Source: Nitrospinota bacterium
Lineage (GTDB): Bacteria; JADFOP01
Direction of reading: 5' to 3'
Length of the DNA stretch: 12,319 bases
NCBI GenBank assembly: GCA_022562795.1
Contig: JADFOP010000052.1
Coordinates: forward strand, 1 to 12,319
The position numbers and the translations under genes were made by a program. A model generated the notes under the pieces. It was not told where the DNA came from and ran no database searches. It saw only the letters and a list, made by a program, of their open reading frames with translations. Numbering within the stretch: the stretch's first letter is position 1; every line of letters begins with the position of its first letter. Below are positions 4,920 through 12,319 of the stretch, in pieces.

Positions 4920-6125
4920 TCAGACCACCGCCTTAATGTAGTCGCTCCAGCGCTTCTCGATCTCCGTATCCTGGATCGTCTCCATGATGTAGGCGGCAAA
5001 TTCCCGCCCCGTGCAGCCGGTATCTCTACCCGTGATGGCGAGCCGCTTTTCGTACTGGCCGCAGACGTCGAGAGCCATCTCGAGCTTGTCAGCCAGATCG
5101 ACCAAGCCGATGTGGCGAATAAGCATCGCCCCGGCGCGAATCATGGAGGATGGGTCAGCATACTGGACCCGTCCCTCTTTCACCATGCGCGGGGCGCTTC
5201 CGTGGATGGCCTCGAACATGGAATAGACCCTTCCGATATTAGCGCTTCCGGCCGTCCCCACCCCGCCCTGGAACTCGGCCGCCTCGTCGGTGAGGATGTC
5301 GCCGTAGAGGTTGGGGAGCGCCATGACGCGAAAGTAGGTCCTGCGCTTGGGATCGATGAGCTTGGCCGTCATGATGTCAATGTACCAGTCGTCGCACTCG
5401 ATCTCGGGATACTCCTCAGCGATGCGGTAGCCGATATCGAGGAACTTCCCATCGGTCGTCTTCACCACGTTGGCCTTGGTCACCAGGGTCACCTTGGGGA
5501 TCTCATTCTTCTTGGCGTAGTCGAAGGCCAGCCGGATGAGCCGCTCAGTCCCCTGGCTCGTAACCGCGCAGAAATCTATGGCCAGATCGTCGGTCACGTC
5601 GATCCCGTCGGGGCCGAGGGCGTAGGCCCCCTCGGTGTTCTCACGGAAGAAGACCCAGTCGATCCCCTCGGCGGGCACCTTAACGGGCCGTACGTTGGCA
5701 AAGAGGTCGAGCTCCTTTCGCAAGGCCACGTTGGCGCTTTCAATGTTGGGCCACGGGTCGCCCTTACGCGGGGTGGTGGTCGGCCCCTTGAGGGTAACGT
5801 GACACTTCTTGATATCCTCAAGCACCTCGTCGGGGATGGGTTTACCCACCTCAGCCCGCCGCTCGATGGTCAGGCCTTCGACGTCTCTAAGCTCCACCTT
5901 CCCGTTGGAGATCTCCTCCTTGAGAAGCTCTTCGAGCAACCACCTGGCCTCCTTGGCGATGTAAGGGCCGATCCCGTCGCCGCCGATGATGCCGACGATA
6001 ATCGGCGAGACGGTGGAGAAATCGAGCCAGTCAGGGGCCTGCTTAATCCTATCCACACGCGCAAGCTGAAGCTCCAGAAGCCTTCCGAAATGCTCCTTTG
6101 CCCTCTCGATTACGTCAACGCTCAT
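4920..6125 (-). CDS. icd: Isocitrate/isopropylmalate-family dehydrogenase, probably isocitrate dehydrogenase, 401 aa
   Basis: A beta-decarboxylating dehydrogenase that most likely oxidises isocitrate to 2-oxoglutarate in the citric-acid cycle. Visible motifs: GDGIGP (49-54), GPTTTP (114-119), the substrate loop ESANVALR (129-136, with the Ser130 and Asn132 typical of isocitrate enzymes), Arg146 (NVRP), FRENTEG (160-166), Lys217 in TKANVVKTTDGKF, the metal-binding segment NLYGDILTDEAAEFQGG (272-288), and HGSAP (308-312). KANVVKTTDGKFLD and GSANIG favour isocitrate over isopropylmalate dehydrogenase. NAD versus NADP cannot be settled, because the cofactor loop after HGSAP (RMVKEGRVQYADPSS) does not follow the common NADP pattern. 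There is an N-terminal extension of about 40 residues before the first strand. ATG 6125-6123 has GGAGGGAGAGG just upstream. It forms its own transcription unit, with promoter at 6200-6228 and terminator at 4844-4882. Confidence 0.8.
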   Translation of the reverse strand: MSVDVIERAKEHFGRLLELQLARVDRIKQAPDWLDFSTVSPIIVGIIGGDGIGPYIAKEARWLLEELLKEEISNGKVELRDVEGLTIERRAEVGKPIPDEVLEDIKKCHVTLKGPTTTPRKGDPWPNIESANVALRKELDLFANVRPVKVPAEGIDWVFFRENTEGAYALGPDGIDVTDDLAIDFCAVTSQGTERLIRLAFDYAKKNEIPKVTLVTKANVVKTTDGKFLDIGYRIAEEYPEIECDDWYIDIMTAKLIDPKRRTYFRVMALPNLYGDILTDEAAEFQGGVGTAGSANIGRVYSMFEAIHGSAPRMVKEGRVQYADPSSMIRAGAMLIRHIGLVDLADKLEMALDVCGQYEKRLAITGRDTGCTGREFAAYIMETIQDTEIEKRWSDYIKAVV

Positions 6126-6199
6126 TCCTCTCCCTCCGTCCTCGGAGATACAATCGCATAAGCCACCAGGTAAATTCCTTACAAGCGCAGAACCTGCTA

Positions 6200-6228
6200 A
6201 GTATGACGGGTCTGCCAGCCGGTGTCAA
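6200..6228 (-). promoter_or_regulatory. Sigma70-type promoter of icd
   Basis: Minus strand: perfect -35 TTGACA (6228-6223), spacer of exactly 17 bases, -10 CATACT (6205-6200, four of six). The leader to the ATG at 6125 would be about 70 bases. It lies between the pyrF stop and icd, making icd independently expressed. Confidence 0.6.
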
Positions 6229-6284
6229 CGTTTCTGGGATGGATAGAGAAGGGCGTGAGGTAACGACAAAAATATGTTACATGC

Positions 6285-7013
6285 TTAGGTTCGCACCAAA
6301 TCCTTAAGCCCCTGCTCGATGGCGTCAATATAATTGCGAGCCGCTTGAAGCGGGTCAGAGGCATAAATAATCGGGCGGCCGACAACCACATAATCTGCTC
6401 CATTTCTAATAGCCATGGCCGGTTCTGAGTGCCTCTTGTGGTCGTCCGTCGTATCCGCCTCCAACCGAATCCCAGGAGTAACTATTATGGTTCTCTCTGG
6501 GACGACCTTCTTAATGGCAGGAGCTTCCAAGGGCGATGTAATGACACCGTCACACCCCATTTTGACCAGGTGCTCGACTCGCTGAAGGACAAATTCTTCC
6601 ATCGGCATATCAACGCCATATACTTCTTTCAGGTCGGATGCGTCCCAGCTGGTAAGGGCCGAGACAGCTAGGAGGCTGAGATCGTGAGAGCCCCTTGCCT
6701 CAATAGCCGCTGCCACATTCCTTGCCGTTCCATGGACAGTTGTAAAGCTGACCCCGCTCTCGGCGATAGCTCGGACGGCGCGGCCGACCGTTTCTGGGAC
6801 ATCGTAAAGCTTTAAATCGAGGAACACCTTCTTGCCAAGGTCCATGAGCCGTCGGGCAAAGTCCAATCCGGTTTGAAGGTGTAGAACGTGTCCTATCTTG
6901 AAAAAGGATACAATCTCATTGAGCTTTTCAACCAGCCCAAACGCCTCATCAGGGTCTGGTATGTCGAGGGCTACGATAAGGCGGTCTTTTGCTCTTAGGT
7001 TATCCCCAGCCAC
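6285..7013 (-). CDS. pyrF: Orotidine 5'-phosphate decarboxylase, 242 aa
   Basis: Decarboxylates OMP to UMP, the last step of de novo pyrimidine synthesis. A TIM-barrel enzyme with LIVALDIPD (12-20), Lys39 in FFKIG, the catalytic Asp66-x-Lys68-x2-Asp71 array (DLKLYDVPETV), SALTS (118-122), TPGIR (179-183) and GADYVVVGRPI (205-215) at the phosphate site. Length is normal for the bacterial group. Translation starts at GTG (7013-7011), preceded by an ideal AAGGAG eight bases upstream. Unlike its neighbours the gene is only moderately GC-rich: bases 6301-6360 have 33 G/C, compared with 44 in 10201-10260 of dapA. It has its own promoter at 7086-7116 and no shared unit with folK upstream. Recent acquisition or different codon pressure could explain the composition. 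Confidence 0.95.
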   Translation of the reverse strand: MAGDNLRAKDRLIVALDIPDPDEAFGLVEKLNEIVSFFKIGHVLHLQTGLDFARRLMDLGKKVFLDLKLYDVPETVGRAVRAIAESGVSFTTVHGTARNVAAAIEARGSHDLSLLAVSALTSWDASDLKEVYGVDMPMEEFVLQRVEHLVKMGCDGVITSPLEAPAIKKVVPERTIIVTPGIRLEADTTDDHKRHSEPAMAIRNGADYVVVGRPIIYASDPLQAARNYIDAIEQGLKDLVRT

Positions 7014-7055
7014 CTGGATATCTCCTTAATACACCATGCTTTGTGCGGGAATGGA

Positions 7056-7082
7056 ACCAGTCGTCCGTATGTCGTGACTGGT
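7056..7082. repeat. Inverted repeat at the start of the pyrF transcript
   Basis: ACCAGTC (7056-7062) and GACTGGT (7076-7082) are perfect 7-base complements separated by 13 bases, placed just downstream of the -10 box at the expected transcription start. It could be an operator or a 5'-end hairpin of the pyrF leader; the sequence alone does not decide. Confidence 0.5.
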
Positions 7083-7085
7083 AAT

Positions 7086-7116
7086 ATTATACAACCCTCG
7101 CCTTGCGCCTCGTCAA
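7086..7116 (-). promoter_or_regulatory. Sigma70-type promoter of pyrF
   Basis: Minus strand: -35 TTGACG (7116-7111) and a perfect -10 TATAAT (7091-7086) separated by 19 bases, slightly long. The predicted start near 7080 leaves a leader of about 65 bases before the GTG start, containing the inverted repeat at 7056-7082. Confidence 0.55.
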
Positions 7117-7167
7117 CTCCTTTCTGTCCTATCGTTGTGAGGTGAACCAACGGGCACGATTCCGCTC

Positions 7168-7182
7168 ACCCCCTTTGGGGGT
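7168..7182 (-). terminator. GC hairpin directly after folK
   Basis: ACCCCC (7168-7173) pairs with GGGGGT (7177-7182) around TTT; the stem begins at the folK stop codon. An outer pairing GGTGA/TCACC (7141-7145 with 7166-7170) adds a second hairpin. No T-tract follows on the minus strand, so it may be a weak or factor-assisted terminator, or a 3'-end stabiliser of the lysine operon mRNA. Confidence 0.35.
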
Positions 7183-7706
7183 CATCGGAGCTTCACGACG
7201 AGAGGGCCGATCTTCTCGACACGCTGGCCCGGCGGCAGGGCCGCCAGCATATCCTCGACCGAACGGCCTGTGACCGGATGGACGAAGCTGGGGTTCAGCT
7301 CCCGCAGAGGCTCCAGCACAAACGCCCGCTCGGATAACCTTGGGTGGGGTAGCGTGAGGTCTTCCTCGTCGATGACAATCTCTCCGTAGGTTAGCAGGTC
7401 GAGGTCGATGGGGCGGGGGCCGAAGGGGACCTCCTGGGAGCGGTCCCGGCCCATGGCCTTCTCGATGGCCTGACAGTGGGCCAGGAGCGCCTGGGGGGTA
7501 AGCAGGGTCTCAATGCGGACGACGGAGTTGATGAAATCGGGCTGGTCGGCCACGGGCCCTTCGGGGCTCGTTCGCCAGAGGCTCGAGGCGCCCGGGAGAG
7601 AAACCCGGTCGTGGTCGTCCAGCTGACGAGCCGCCTCCACAAGCTGAGCGATAGGCTCGCCCACGTTCGCCCCCAGAGCGACATAGGCCTCGACCGGCTC
7701 GTTCAC
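7182..7706 (-). CDS. folK: 2-amino-4-hydroxy-6-hydroxymethyldihydropteridine pyrophosphokinase, 174 aa
   Basis: Transfers pyrophosphate from ATP to 6-hydroxymethyl-7,8-dihydropterin in folate synthesis. All family blocks are present: LGANVG (11-16), SSLWRTSPEG (41-50), QPDFIN (55-60), the catalytic segment GPRPIDLDLL (96-105) with Asp101 and Asp103 for magnesium, and PHPR...RAFVLEPL (120-134). The frame is open as far as 7802, but the family start AYVALGANVG sits just after GTG at 7706-7704, which has AGGAGGT 11 bases upstream inside the end of dapL. One base separates it from the dapL stop codon (TAG-G-GTG), so it is translated from the lysine operon mRNA as its last gene. It lacks any fused FolB or FolP partner. 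Confidence 0.94.
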   Translation of the reverse strand: MNEPVEAYVALGANVGEPIAQLVEAARQLDDHDRVSLPGASSLWRTSPEGPVADQPDFINSVVRIETLLTPQALLAHCQAIEKAMGRDRSQEVPFGPRPIDLDLLTYGEIVIDEEDLTLPHPRLSERAFVLEPLRELNPSFVHPVTGRSVEDMLAALPPGQRVEKIGPLVVKLR

Positions 7707-7707
7707 C

Positions 7708-8883
7708 CTAGAACCCGACCTCCTGGATGCGTTGTGTCGCTTCGGCGAGCCTCTCTTCCCCCACGGTGAGCGCGATCCGGCAGTAGCCCTCGCCGGCGGC
7801 ACCGAAGCCCACCCCAGGGGTCACCACGATGCCGGTCTGCCTAAGCAGGTGGGCGGCGCAGTCTGTTGAGGCCAGCCCCGGAGGGCATGCGAACCAGACG
7901 TAGAAGGTGGCCCGAGGCCGCTCGACCTCGAGGCCCGCTTTACGTAGCCCCTCTACAACCACATCTCTTCGACCCTGGTATGTGCGCCGCATCTCGGCTA
8001 CACAATCCTGGGAGCCGCTCAAAGCCGCGATGCCCGCCTCCTGGACGGCCTGGAAAATCCCGCTATCGATGTTGGTCTTAATGCGCCCGAGGCCAGCCAC
8101 GAGCTGAGCGGCGCCGACGGCAAACCCGATCCGCCAGCCCGTCATGTTGTAGGTCTTGGAGAGGGAGTGAAACTCGATAGCTACTTCCTTGGCCCCCTCG
8201 ACTTCGAGGATCGAGGGTGGGCGGAAGCCATCGTAGGCCATCTCGGTATAGGCGGCATCGTGGGCCAGAGCCACGTTGTGCTCGGCCGCCCAGTCCACTA
8301 GCTCCTCGAAGAAGGAGAGCTCACAGCAAGCCGCGGTCGGGTTGTTGGGGTAGTTGAAGAAAAATAGCTTGGCACGCCGGGCAACCTCGGCGGGAATCTC
8401 CTCGAGCGCCGGCAGGAAACCACGGTCTTGCCGAAGAGGGACGGGATGAGGCTCCCCGCCGGCGAATAGGACCGAGGTGCGGTAGACGGGGTAGCCGGGC
8501 TCGGAGTAGAGGACCAGGTCGCCGGGGTTGACGAAGGCCAACGGCAGGTGGGCTATTCCCTCCTTGGAGCCGATGAGGCTTACCACCTCATCCTCCGGCT
8601 CGAGCGCCACATCGAAACGGCCACGGTACCAGTCGGCAACGGCCCGACGAAACTCAATCATCCCTTCGTAGGAGGGGTAGCGGTGGTTGGCCGCCTTCTC
8701 GGCCGCCCCCTGGAGGGCCTCGACTATATGAGCCGGGGTGGGCAGGTCAGGGTCGCCCACGCCGAGGTCGATGATATCGGCCCCCTTGGCTCGCTCCTCG
8801 TCGCGCATCCGGTCGATCTCGGCGAAGAGGTACGGCGGAAGAGCGCTCAAGCGCTGGGCCTGGGAAATCTCCAGGTCTGCCAT
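7708..8883 (-). CDS. dapL: LL-diaminopimelate aminotransferase (DapL type), 391 aa
   Basis: A fold-type I PLP aminotransferase that probably converts tetrahydrodipicolinate directly to LL-diaminopimelate using glutamate, bypassing the acylated intermediates of DapD/C/E. The start RLSALPPYLFAEIDRMRDE and DLGVGDPDLPTP (39-50) match the bacterial DapL branch. Other landmarks are the GSKEGI phosphate-binding loop (105-110), YPNNPT (178-183), Asp209 and Tyr212 (HDAAYTEM), the PLP lysine Lys243 in HSLSKTYNMTGWRIG, Arg251, and GYCRIAL (366-372) with the carboxylate-binding Arg369. Position between dapB and folK supports the lysine role over a generic aspartate or alanine aminotransferase. ATG 8883-8881 is preceded by GAGGAAG. 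A 62-base gap separates it from dapB. Confidence 0.88.
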   Translation of the reverse strand: MADLEISQAQRLSALPPYLFAEIDRMRDEERAKGADIIDLGVGDPDLPTPAHIVEALQGAAEKAANHRYPSYEGMIEFRRAVADWYRGRFDVALEPEDEVVSLIGSKEGIAHLPLAFVNPGDLVLYSEPGYPVYRTSVLFAGGEPHPVPLRQDRGFLPALEEIPAEVARRAKLFFFNYPNNPTAACCELSFFEELVDWAAEHNVALAHDAAYTEMAYDGFRPPSILEVEGAKEVAIEFHSLSKTYNMTGWRIGFAVGAAQLVAGLGRIKTNIDSGIFQAVQEAGIAALSGSQDCVAEMRRTYQGRRDVVVEGLRKAGLEVERPRATFYVWFACPPGLASTDCAAHLLRQTGIVVTPGVGFGAAGEGYCRIALTVGEERLAEATQRIQEVGF

Positions 8884-8945
8884 GAATCTTCCTCACTCAA
8901 TACGGTTGATGCCTCGGCTCAGGGCCGGCAGGAGAACACCGTCGG

Positions 8946-9752
8946 CTACTCTCTGAGGCCCAGGACGTCTTGCATGTCGTAGAGGCCCGGCGGCTGGTCG
9001 ACCACCCAGCGGGCGGCGCGGGCCGCCCCACGGGCGAAGTTGTCCCGGTTGTGCGCCCGGTGGGTAAGCTCCAGCCGCTCGCCGATGCCACCGAACATCA
9101 GGGTGTGGTCACCCGTTATGTCGCCGGCCCGAAGAGTCATAATGGCGATCTCCTCGCCCCGGCGCTCCCCTATGATTCCATGGCGACCGTAAACTCCCAC
9201 CGACTCAAGGTCCCGGCCAAGGGCCTCGGCCACCACCTCGCCGAGGCGGACGGCCGTCCCGCTCGGGGCGTCCTTTTTGAAGCGGTGGTGGGCCTCGACG
9301 ATCTCCACGTCGTAGTCCTCACCAAGGAGACGGGCCAGCTCGGCGGCTACCTTGAACATGACGTTTACGCCGACCGACATGTTGGGGGCCACCACCGAGC
9401 GGGTCGTGGGACCGATCTTCTCTATGGCGGCGCGTTGCTCGTCGGTGAAGCCCGTCGTCCCGATGACCACGGCGCAGCCACCCTCGGCAGCAGCGTTGAG
9501 GTGGGCGATGCTCGCCTCGGGGTGGGTGAAGTCTAGGACCACGTCGGCCCCTCCAAGGGCCTCAGCCAGGCTTCCCACGACGGCCACCCCCTGAGGCTCG
9601 GCCCCGGCCACGACGCCGGCGTCCTGGCCGACGGCGGGGTGGTCTGGCCGCTCAACCGCCCCGGCCAGGGTTAGCTCAGGATGGGCGATGACCTGATGGA
9701 CGACGCGCCCGCCCATCCGACCGGATGCGCCGCAGACCACGGCACGGACCAT
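8946..9752 (-). CDS. dapB: 4-hydroxy-tetrahydrodipicolinate reductase, 268 aa
   Basis: Reduces the DapA product to tetrahydrodipicolinate with NAD(P)H. Motifs: nucleotide-binding GASGRMG (8-14), DFTHPEA (74-80), GTTGF (98-102), APNMSVGVN (122-130), the catalytic block EAHHRFKKDAPSGTA (153-167) with His155, His156 and Lys159, then GDITGDHTLMF (210-220) and LTHRAHNRDNFARGA (229-243). Length is standard. Two starts lie side by side, GTG at 9755 and ATG at 9752. The upstream AGGAG is six bases from the ATG but only three from the GTG, so ATG is preferred. Third gene of the lysine operon, 42 bases after dapA. Confidence 0.96.
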   Translation of the reverse strand: MVRAVVCGASGRMGGRVVHQVIAHPELTLAGAVERPDHPAVGQDAGVVAGAEPQGVAVVGSLAEALGGADVVLDFTHPEASIAHLNAAAEGGCAVVIGTTGFTDEQRAAIEKIGPTTRSVVAPNMSVGVNVMFKVAAELARLLGEDYDVEIVEAHHRFKKDAPSGTAVRLGEVVAEALGRDLESVGVYGRHGIIGERRGEEIAIMTLRAGDITGDHTLMFGGIGERLELTHRAHNRDNFARGAARAARWVVDQPPGLYDMQDVLGLRE

Positions 9753-9794
9753 CACATTCTCCTCACTCGACGGTGTCGGCGGACTGAGACGCCG

Positions 9795-10667
9795 CTACAG
9801 GACGCCGGCCTCCTTGAGCACGGAGGCGAGCCGCCCCTCGTTGGCCTCGCTCAAGGGGCTGAGAGGGAGCCGGACCTCCCCTGTGATCCTGCCCATGAGC
9901 TTTAAAGCCGTCTTGACCGGGATGGGGTTCGTCTCCATGAACATCGCCTTGTTGATGGGCCTAAGGTAATAGTGGAGCTCTCTTGCGCGGTCCCACTCAC
10001 CCTTCAGGGCTGCGTCGCAAAGGGCCGCCATCTTGTCGGGAACGATATTGCTCACGACACAGATAACCCCCCTCCCGCCGACGCTGATCAGCGGAAGGAC
10101 CGTGAAATCGTCCCCTGAGACCACCACGAAATCCTCCGGACAGAGGGCGATTACGTCGGCGATCTGGGAGAGGTCGCCCGTCGCTTCCTTGATGCCGACG
10201 ATGTTAGGCAGCTCCGCGGCGCGGGCCACCTCGTCGGGCAGCATGTTGCGCCCCGTCCGGCTGGGCACGTTGTACATTATGATCGGCAAGCTCGTCGCCT
10301 CGGCCACAGCCTTGAAGTGCTCGTAGAGCCCCTGTGGGTTCGGCTTGTTGTAATAAGGGGTGATGACGAGGCAACCGCTGGCCCCGGCCCGCTCAGCATG
10401 CTGAGTCAGATCGATCGACTCGCTGGTGGAGTTGGAGCCGGTCCCGGCGATCACGGGCACACGGCCGGCGGCTTGCTCTATGGCCACTTCCACCACGCGG
10501 TGGTGCTCCTCGTGACTGAGGGTCGCCGACTCCCCCGTCGTCCCGCACGGGACAATGCCGTGTATGCCTCCCTCAATCTGGAAGTCGATGAGCCCCCGGA
10601 ATGCGGCCTCGTCGAACTCGCCGTCCCGGAAGGGTGTGACGATGGCAGTGAAGCAGCCCTGAAACAT
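9795..10667 (-). CDS. dapA: 4-hydroxy-tetrahydrodipicolinate synthase, 290 aa
   Basis: Condenses pyruvate with aspartate semialdehyde, the committed step to diaminopimelate and lysine. A TIM-barrel class I aldolase: TAIVTPF (7-13), GTTGES (42-47) with Thr43-Thr44, TPYYNKP (103-109), Tyr132 of the catalytic triad in MYNVPSRTGRN (131-141) with Arg137, and the Schiff-base Lys160 in GIKEATG (158-164). Length is typical. ATG 10667-10665 has a run of Gs (AAGGGGGGG) eight bases upstream. Only 15 bases separate it from lysA. The usual allosteric lysine site cannot be judged by eye. Confidence 0.97.
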   Translation of the reverse strand: MFQGCFTAIVTPFRDGEFDEAAFRGLIDFQIEGGIHGIVPCGTTGESATLSHEEHHRVVEVAIEQAAGRVPVIAGTGSNSTSESIDLTQHAERAGASGCLVITPYYNKPNPQGLYEHFKAVAEATSLPIIMYNVPSRTGRNMLPDEVARAAELPNIVGIKEATGDLSQIADVIALCPEDFVVVSGDDFTVLPLISVGGRGVICVVSNIVPDKMAALCDAALKGEWDRARELHYYLRPINKAMFMETNPIPVKTALKLMGRITGEVRLPLSPLSEANEGRLASVLKEAGVL

Positions 10668-10682
10668 GATGACAACCCCCCC

Positions 10683-11945
10683 TTAGAGCAAAAAGTCGGG
10701 AATGATCTCCCCCCGGACTAAGTCCTCGTAGCTCTCCCGCTGTCGGATGACGTGATAGTCCGAGCCCTCCACGAGGACCTCGGCGACCCGAGGCCGGGAG
10801 TTGTAATTGCTTGACATGGAAAAGCCGTAGGCCCCGGCGCTCATCACGGCCACGAGATCCCCCTGCGCCAGAGGCGGCAGGGGCCGGTCTTTTGCCAAAA
10901 AGTCGCCGCTCTCGCATACGGGCCCCACAACATCGACCGGAGAGCGGGGCGCCTCGGCGTCGGCCTCGGCCACCGGCCAGATGGCCTGGTAGGCCCCGTA
11001 TAGGCTCGGGCGGGCCAAGTCGTTCATGGCCGCGTCCACGACGAGGAACGTCTTCTCCTGGTGCGCCTTGGTATAGAGCACTCGGCTTACCAGCACCCCG
11101 GCGTTGCCCACGATGACCCGGCCGGGCTCGAAGATGAATGTCACCCCCAGGCCGTCCATTGCCGGCAGGAGCGCCTCTGCAAGCTCTTTCACGTCGGGCG
11201 GGTCCTCGTCCTCGTAGGTGATGCCCAGCCCGCCTCCAAGGTTTATGTAGCTGATGGCGATCCCTTCGGCCATGAGCTTCTCCACCAGAACGACGATCCT
11301 CCCCAGAGCGTCCACGAATGGGCTCGCCTGGGTAATCTGGCTTCCAATGTGGCTGTGAAGGCCCACGACCTCGAGGTGGTCCATCTCAGCGGCCCGCCGA
11401 AAAGCCTCCAAGGCCTCGGAGAAGGGGATGCCGAACTTGCTCTCCCTCAGGCCGGTGGCGATGTAAGGGTGGGTGGCCGGGTCGACGTCGGGGTTGACCC
11501 TGAGCGCCACCGGCGCCCTGAGGCCGAGCTCGCCGGCCACTGAGTCAATGACCTCAATCTCCTGGCGGCCCTCTACGTTGAACATGAGAACCCCGGCTCT
11601 GAGCGCCCCAGCGATCTCCTCCCGGGTCTTGCCTACCCCGGCGAAGACGATGCGTTTGGGGTCGGCCCCGGCGAGAATCGCCCGGTAGAGCTCGCCTCCC
11701 GAGACGATGTCCACGCCACCGCCCATATTTATAAAAAGCTTGAGGATGGCCAGGTTGGAGTTGGCTTTCACGGCGAAGCAGATGAGATGGTCCACCGAGT
11801 CGAAGGCCTCTTCAAAGGCCCTCCAGTGGCGCACCAGAGTGGCATGGCTATAGCAGTAGAAGGGCGTCCCGACATCGGCGGCGATCCGCTCGAGGGGCGC
11901 CTCTTCGCAGTGAAGCCATCCATCTATGTATGAAAAGTCGCTCAT
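10683..11945 (-). CDS. lysA: Diaminopimelate decarboxylase, 420 aa
   Basis: Decarboxylates meso-diaminopimelate to L-lysine. A fold-type III PLP enzyme: Lys60 in FAVKANSN forms the internal aldimine, with GLHSHIGSQ (195-203), the glycine-rich phosphate loop NLGGGLG (235-241), EPGR (273-276), the catalytic CESGD (344-348), AYGF (372-375) and YNSRPR (381-386). The frame is open to 12026, but the family start falls at [12 protein letters not shown] 11945-11943, and 420 aa is the normal length. The Shine-Dalgarno (AAGGA, 11 bases away) is weak. It heads the run lysA-dapA-dapB-dapL-folK. A possible promoter lies at 11998-12026. In many genomes with this arrangement dapF follows lysA; here dapA follows directly. 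Confidence 0.97.
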   Translation of the reverse strand: MSDFSYIDGWLHCEEAPLERIAADVGTPFYCYSHATLVRHWRAFEEAFDSVDHLICFAVKANSNLAILKLFINMGGGVDIVSGGELYRAILAGADPKRIVFAGVGKTREEIAGALRAGVLMFNVEGRQEIEVIDSVAGELGLRAPVALRVNPDVDPATHPYIATGLRESKFGIPFSEALEAFRRAAEMDHLEVVGLHSHIGSQITQASPFVDALGRIVVLVEKLMAEGIAISYINLGGGLGITYEDEDPPDVKELAEALLPAMDGLGVTFIFEPGRVIVGNAGVLVSRVLYTKAHQEKTFLVVDAAMNDLARPSLYGAYQAIWPVAEADAEAPRSPVDVVGPVCESGDFLAKDRPLPPLAQGDLVAVMSAGAYGFSMSSNYNSRPRVAEVLVEGSDYHVIRQRESYEDLVRGEIIPDFLL

Positions 11946-11997
11946 CGACCCAGGGGTCCTTTTCGGGGATGTCCGAAGGTGCGGTACGTAGCTTCTC

Positions 11998-12026
11998 AAC
12001 TTAGCATCGCCCAAAGGCAGCGTCAA
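11998..12026 (-). promoter_or_regulatory. Possible promoter of the lysA operon
   Basis: Minus strand: -35 TTGACG (12026-12021), 17-base spacer, weak -10 TAAGTT (12003-11998, three of six). The leader to the lysA ATG would be about 45 bases, too short for a lysine riboswitch. The operon could instead be read through from the lipoprotein gene. Confidence 0.35.
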
Positions 12027-12040
12027 GAAGCAACGGGGCC

Positions 12041-12301
12041 TTAAGGCGGGGGAGGAGGCTTCACAGGGCGGGGCTTCTCGGAGCGGATCGGTTCAGTCTC
12101 CGAAGGAGTCTTTGCCATGGGCGCCGGGGCCTTAAGAGAGCGGGCAGGGGGAGTCGGAGCCCCCTTTTTGCCGCAGCCGCCAGCAGCGGCCAGCCCGACG
12201 GCCAGCCCCAACGCCGCCGCGACCATCGTCCCCCGTCCTAAGCGCCAGATGCCGGCTCTCTCCGCCGGAAAGGCTCCATCCCTACTTTCGCCCCGGTTCA
12301 C
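12041..12301 (-). CDS. Small LptM-like lipoprotein, up to 86 aa
   Basis: A hydrophobic stretch (about residues 26-42, MVAAALGLAVGLAAAGG) ends in a cysteine (Cys43) followed by GKKGAPTPP, matching the GCGxKGPxxxP hallmark of LptM (YifL) lipoproteins, which assist maturation of the LPS transport machinery in the outer membrane. The remainder is a Pro/Lys-rich tail ending in six prolines. The lipobox reads A-G-G-C, short of the usual Leu at -3. Position just upstream of lysA agrees with the frequent lptM-lysA neighbourhood, which raises my confidence. The start is uncertain: GTG at 12301 gives a 25-residue arginine-containing lead-in, whereas the internal ATG before VAAALG gives almost no basic n-region. 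If real it points to a Gram-negative envelope. Confidence 0.6.
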   Translation of the reverse strand: MNRGESRDGAFPAERAGIWRLGRGTMVAAALGLAVGLAAAGGCGKKGAPTPPARSLKAPAPMAKTPSETEPIRSEKPRPVKPPPPP

Positions 12302-12319
12302 CGCTTCGCCCGACGTAGC

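Noticed and set aside
5112-6161. Long plus-strand open frame (349 codons) opposite icd
   Set aside because: It is the antisense of a gene with full catalytic motifs in GC-rich sequence; its translation shows no recognisable domain and there is no ribosome-binding site.
11946-12040. Lysine riboswitch ahead of lysA
   Set aside because: The whole gap is 95 bases, far shorter than the lysine riboswitch, and shows no matching multi-helix structure.

Overview
The window looks like chromosomal DNA of a Gram-negative, free-living bacterium with a moderately high-GC core. The evidence is a lysine/diaminopimelate operon of the LL-diaminopimelate aminotransferase (DapL) type headed by a small LptM-like lipoprotein gene, plus isocitrate dehydrogenase, PyrF, FolK and RsmI. 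This DapL-type arrangement is familiar from Deltaproteobacteria, Nitrospirae/Nitrospinae and related deep lineages. I cannot fix the phylum from the sequence, and the LptM/LPS inference is moderate. No rRNA, tRNA, transposase, integrase or CRISPR array was seen.

Left part (1 to about 1926): an AT-richer, loosely packed accessory region. It holds an unknown 105-aa protein (minus strand) with a clear extended -10 promoter. Divergent from it is a tandem pair of tiny related CxxC...HxxC proteins (plus strand, 670-828 and 862-1065), and further on lies a 52-aa four-cysteine zinc-ribbon protein (minus strand, 1194-1352). Two of these three are too short to pass common ORF length cut-offs. Bases 1353-1926 hold no gene, but from about 1480 are packed with inverted repeats and a duplicated 26-bp palindromic unit. 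Bases 1-215 contain nothing I can support.

Middle part (1927 to about 4890): a two-gene minus-strand unit, a Yip1-type membrane protein overlapping by one base a retinol-dehydrogenase-like short-chain reductase. Its leader carries three perfect copies of a 10-bp repeat. Next is a 54-aa CxxC/HH protein whose probable promoter contains a 15-bp palindrome between the -35 and -10 boxes. Then come the 16S rRNA 2'-O-methyltransferase RsmI (short form) and, divergently, an 86-aa CxxC/CxxC protein.

Right part (4920-12301), all on the minus strand: isocitrate dehydrogenase with its own near-consensus promoter and a terminator, then pyrF with its own promoter and a lower GC content than its neighbours. 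Beyond these is the operon lptM-like, lysA, dapA, dapB, dapL, folK (transcribed right to left). DapA, DapB, DapL and LysA provide all but the epimerase step from aspartate semialdehyde to lysine; dapF is absent from the window. FolK (folate) is carried at the distal end. Five small putative zinc-binding proteins in under 5 kb is the most unusual feature of the window.
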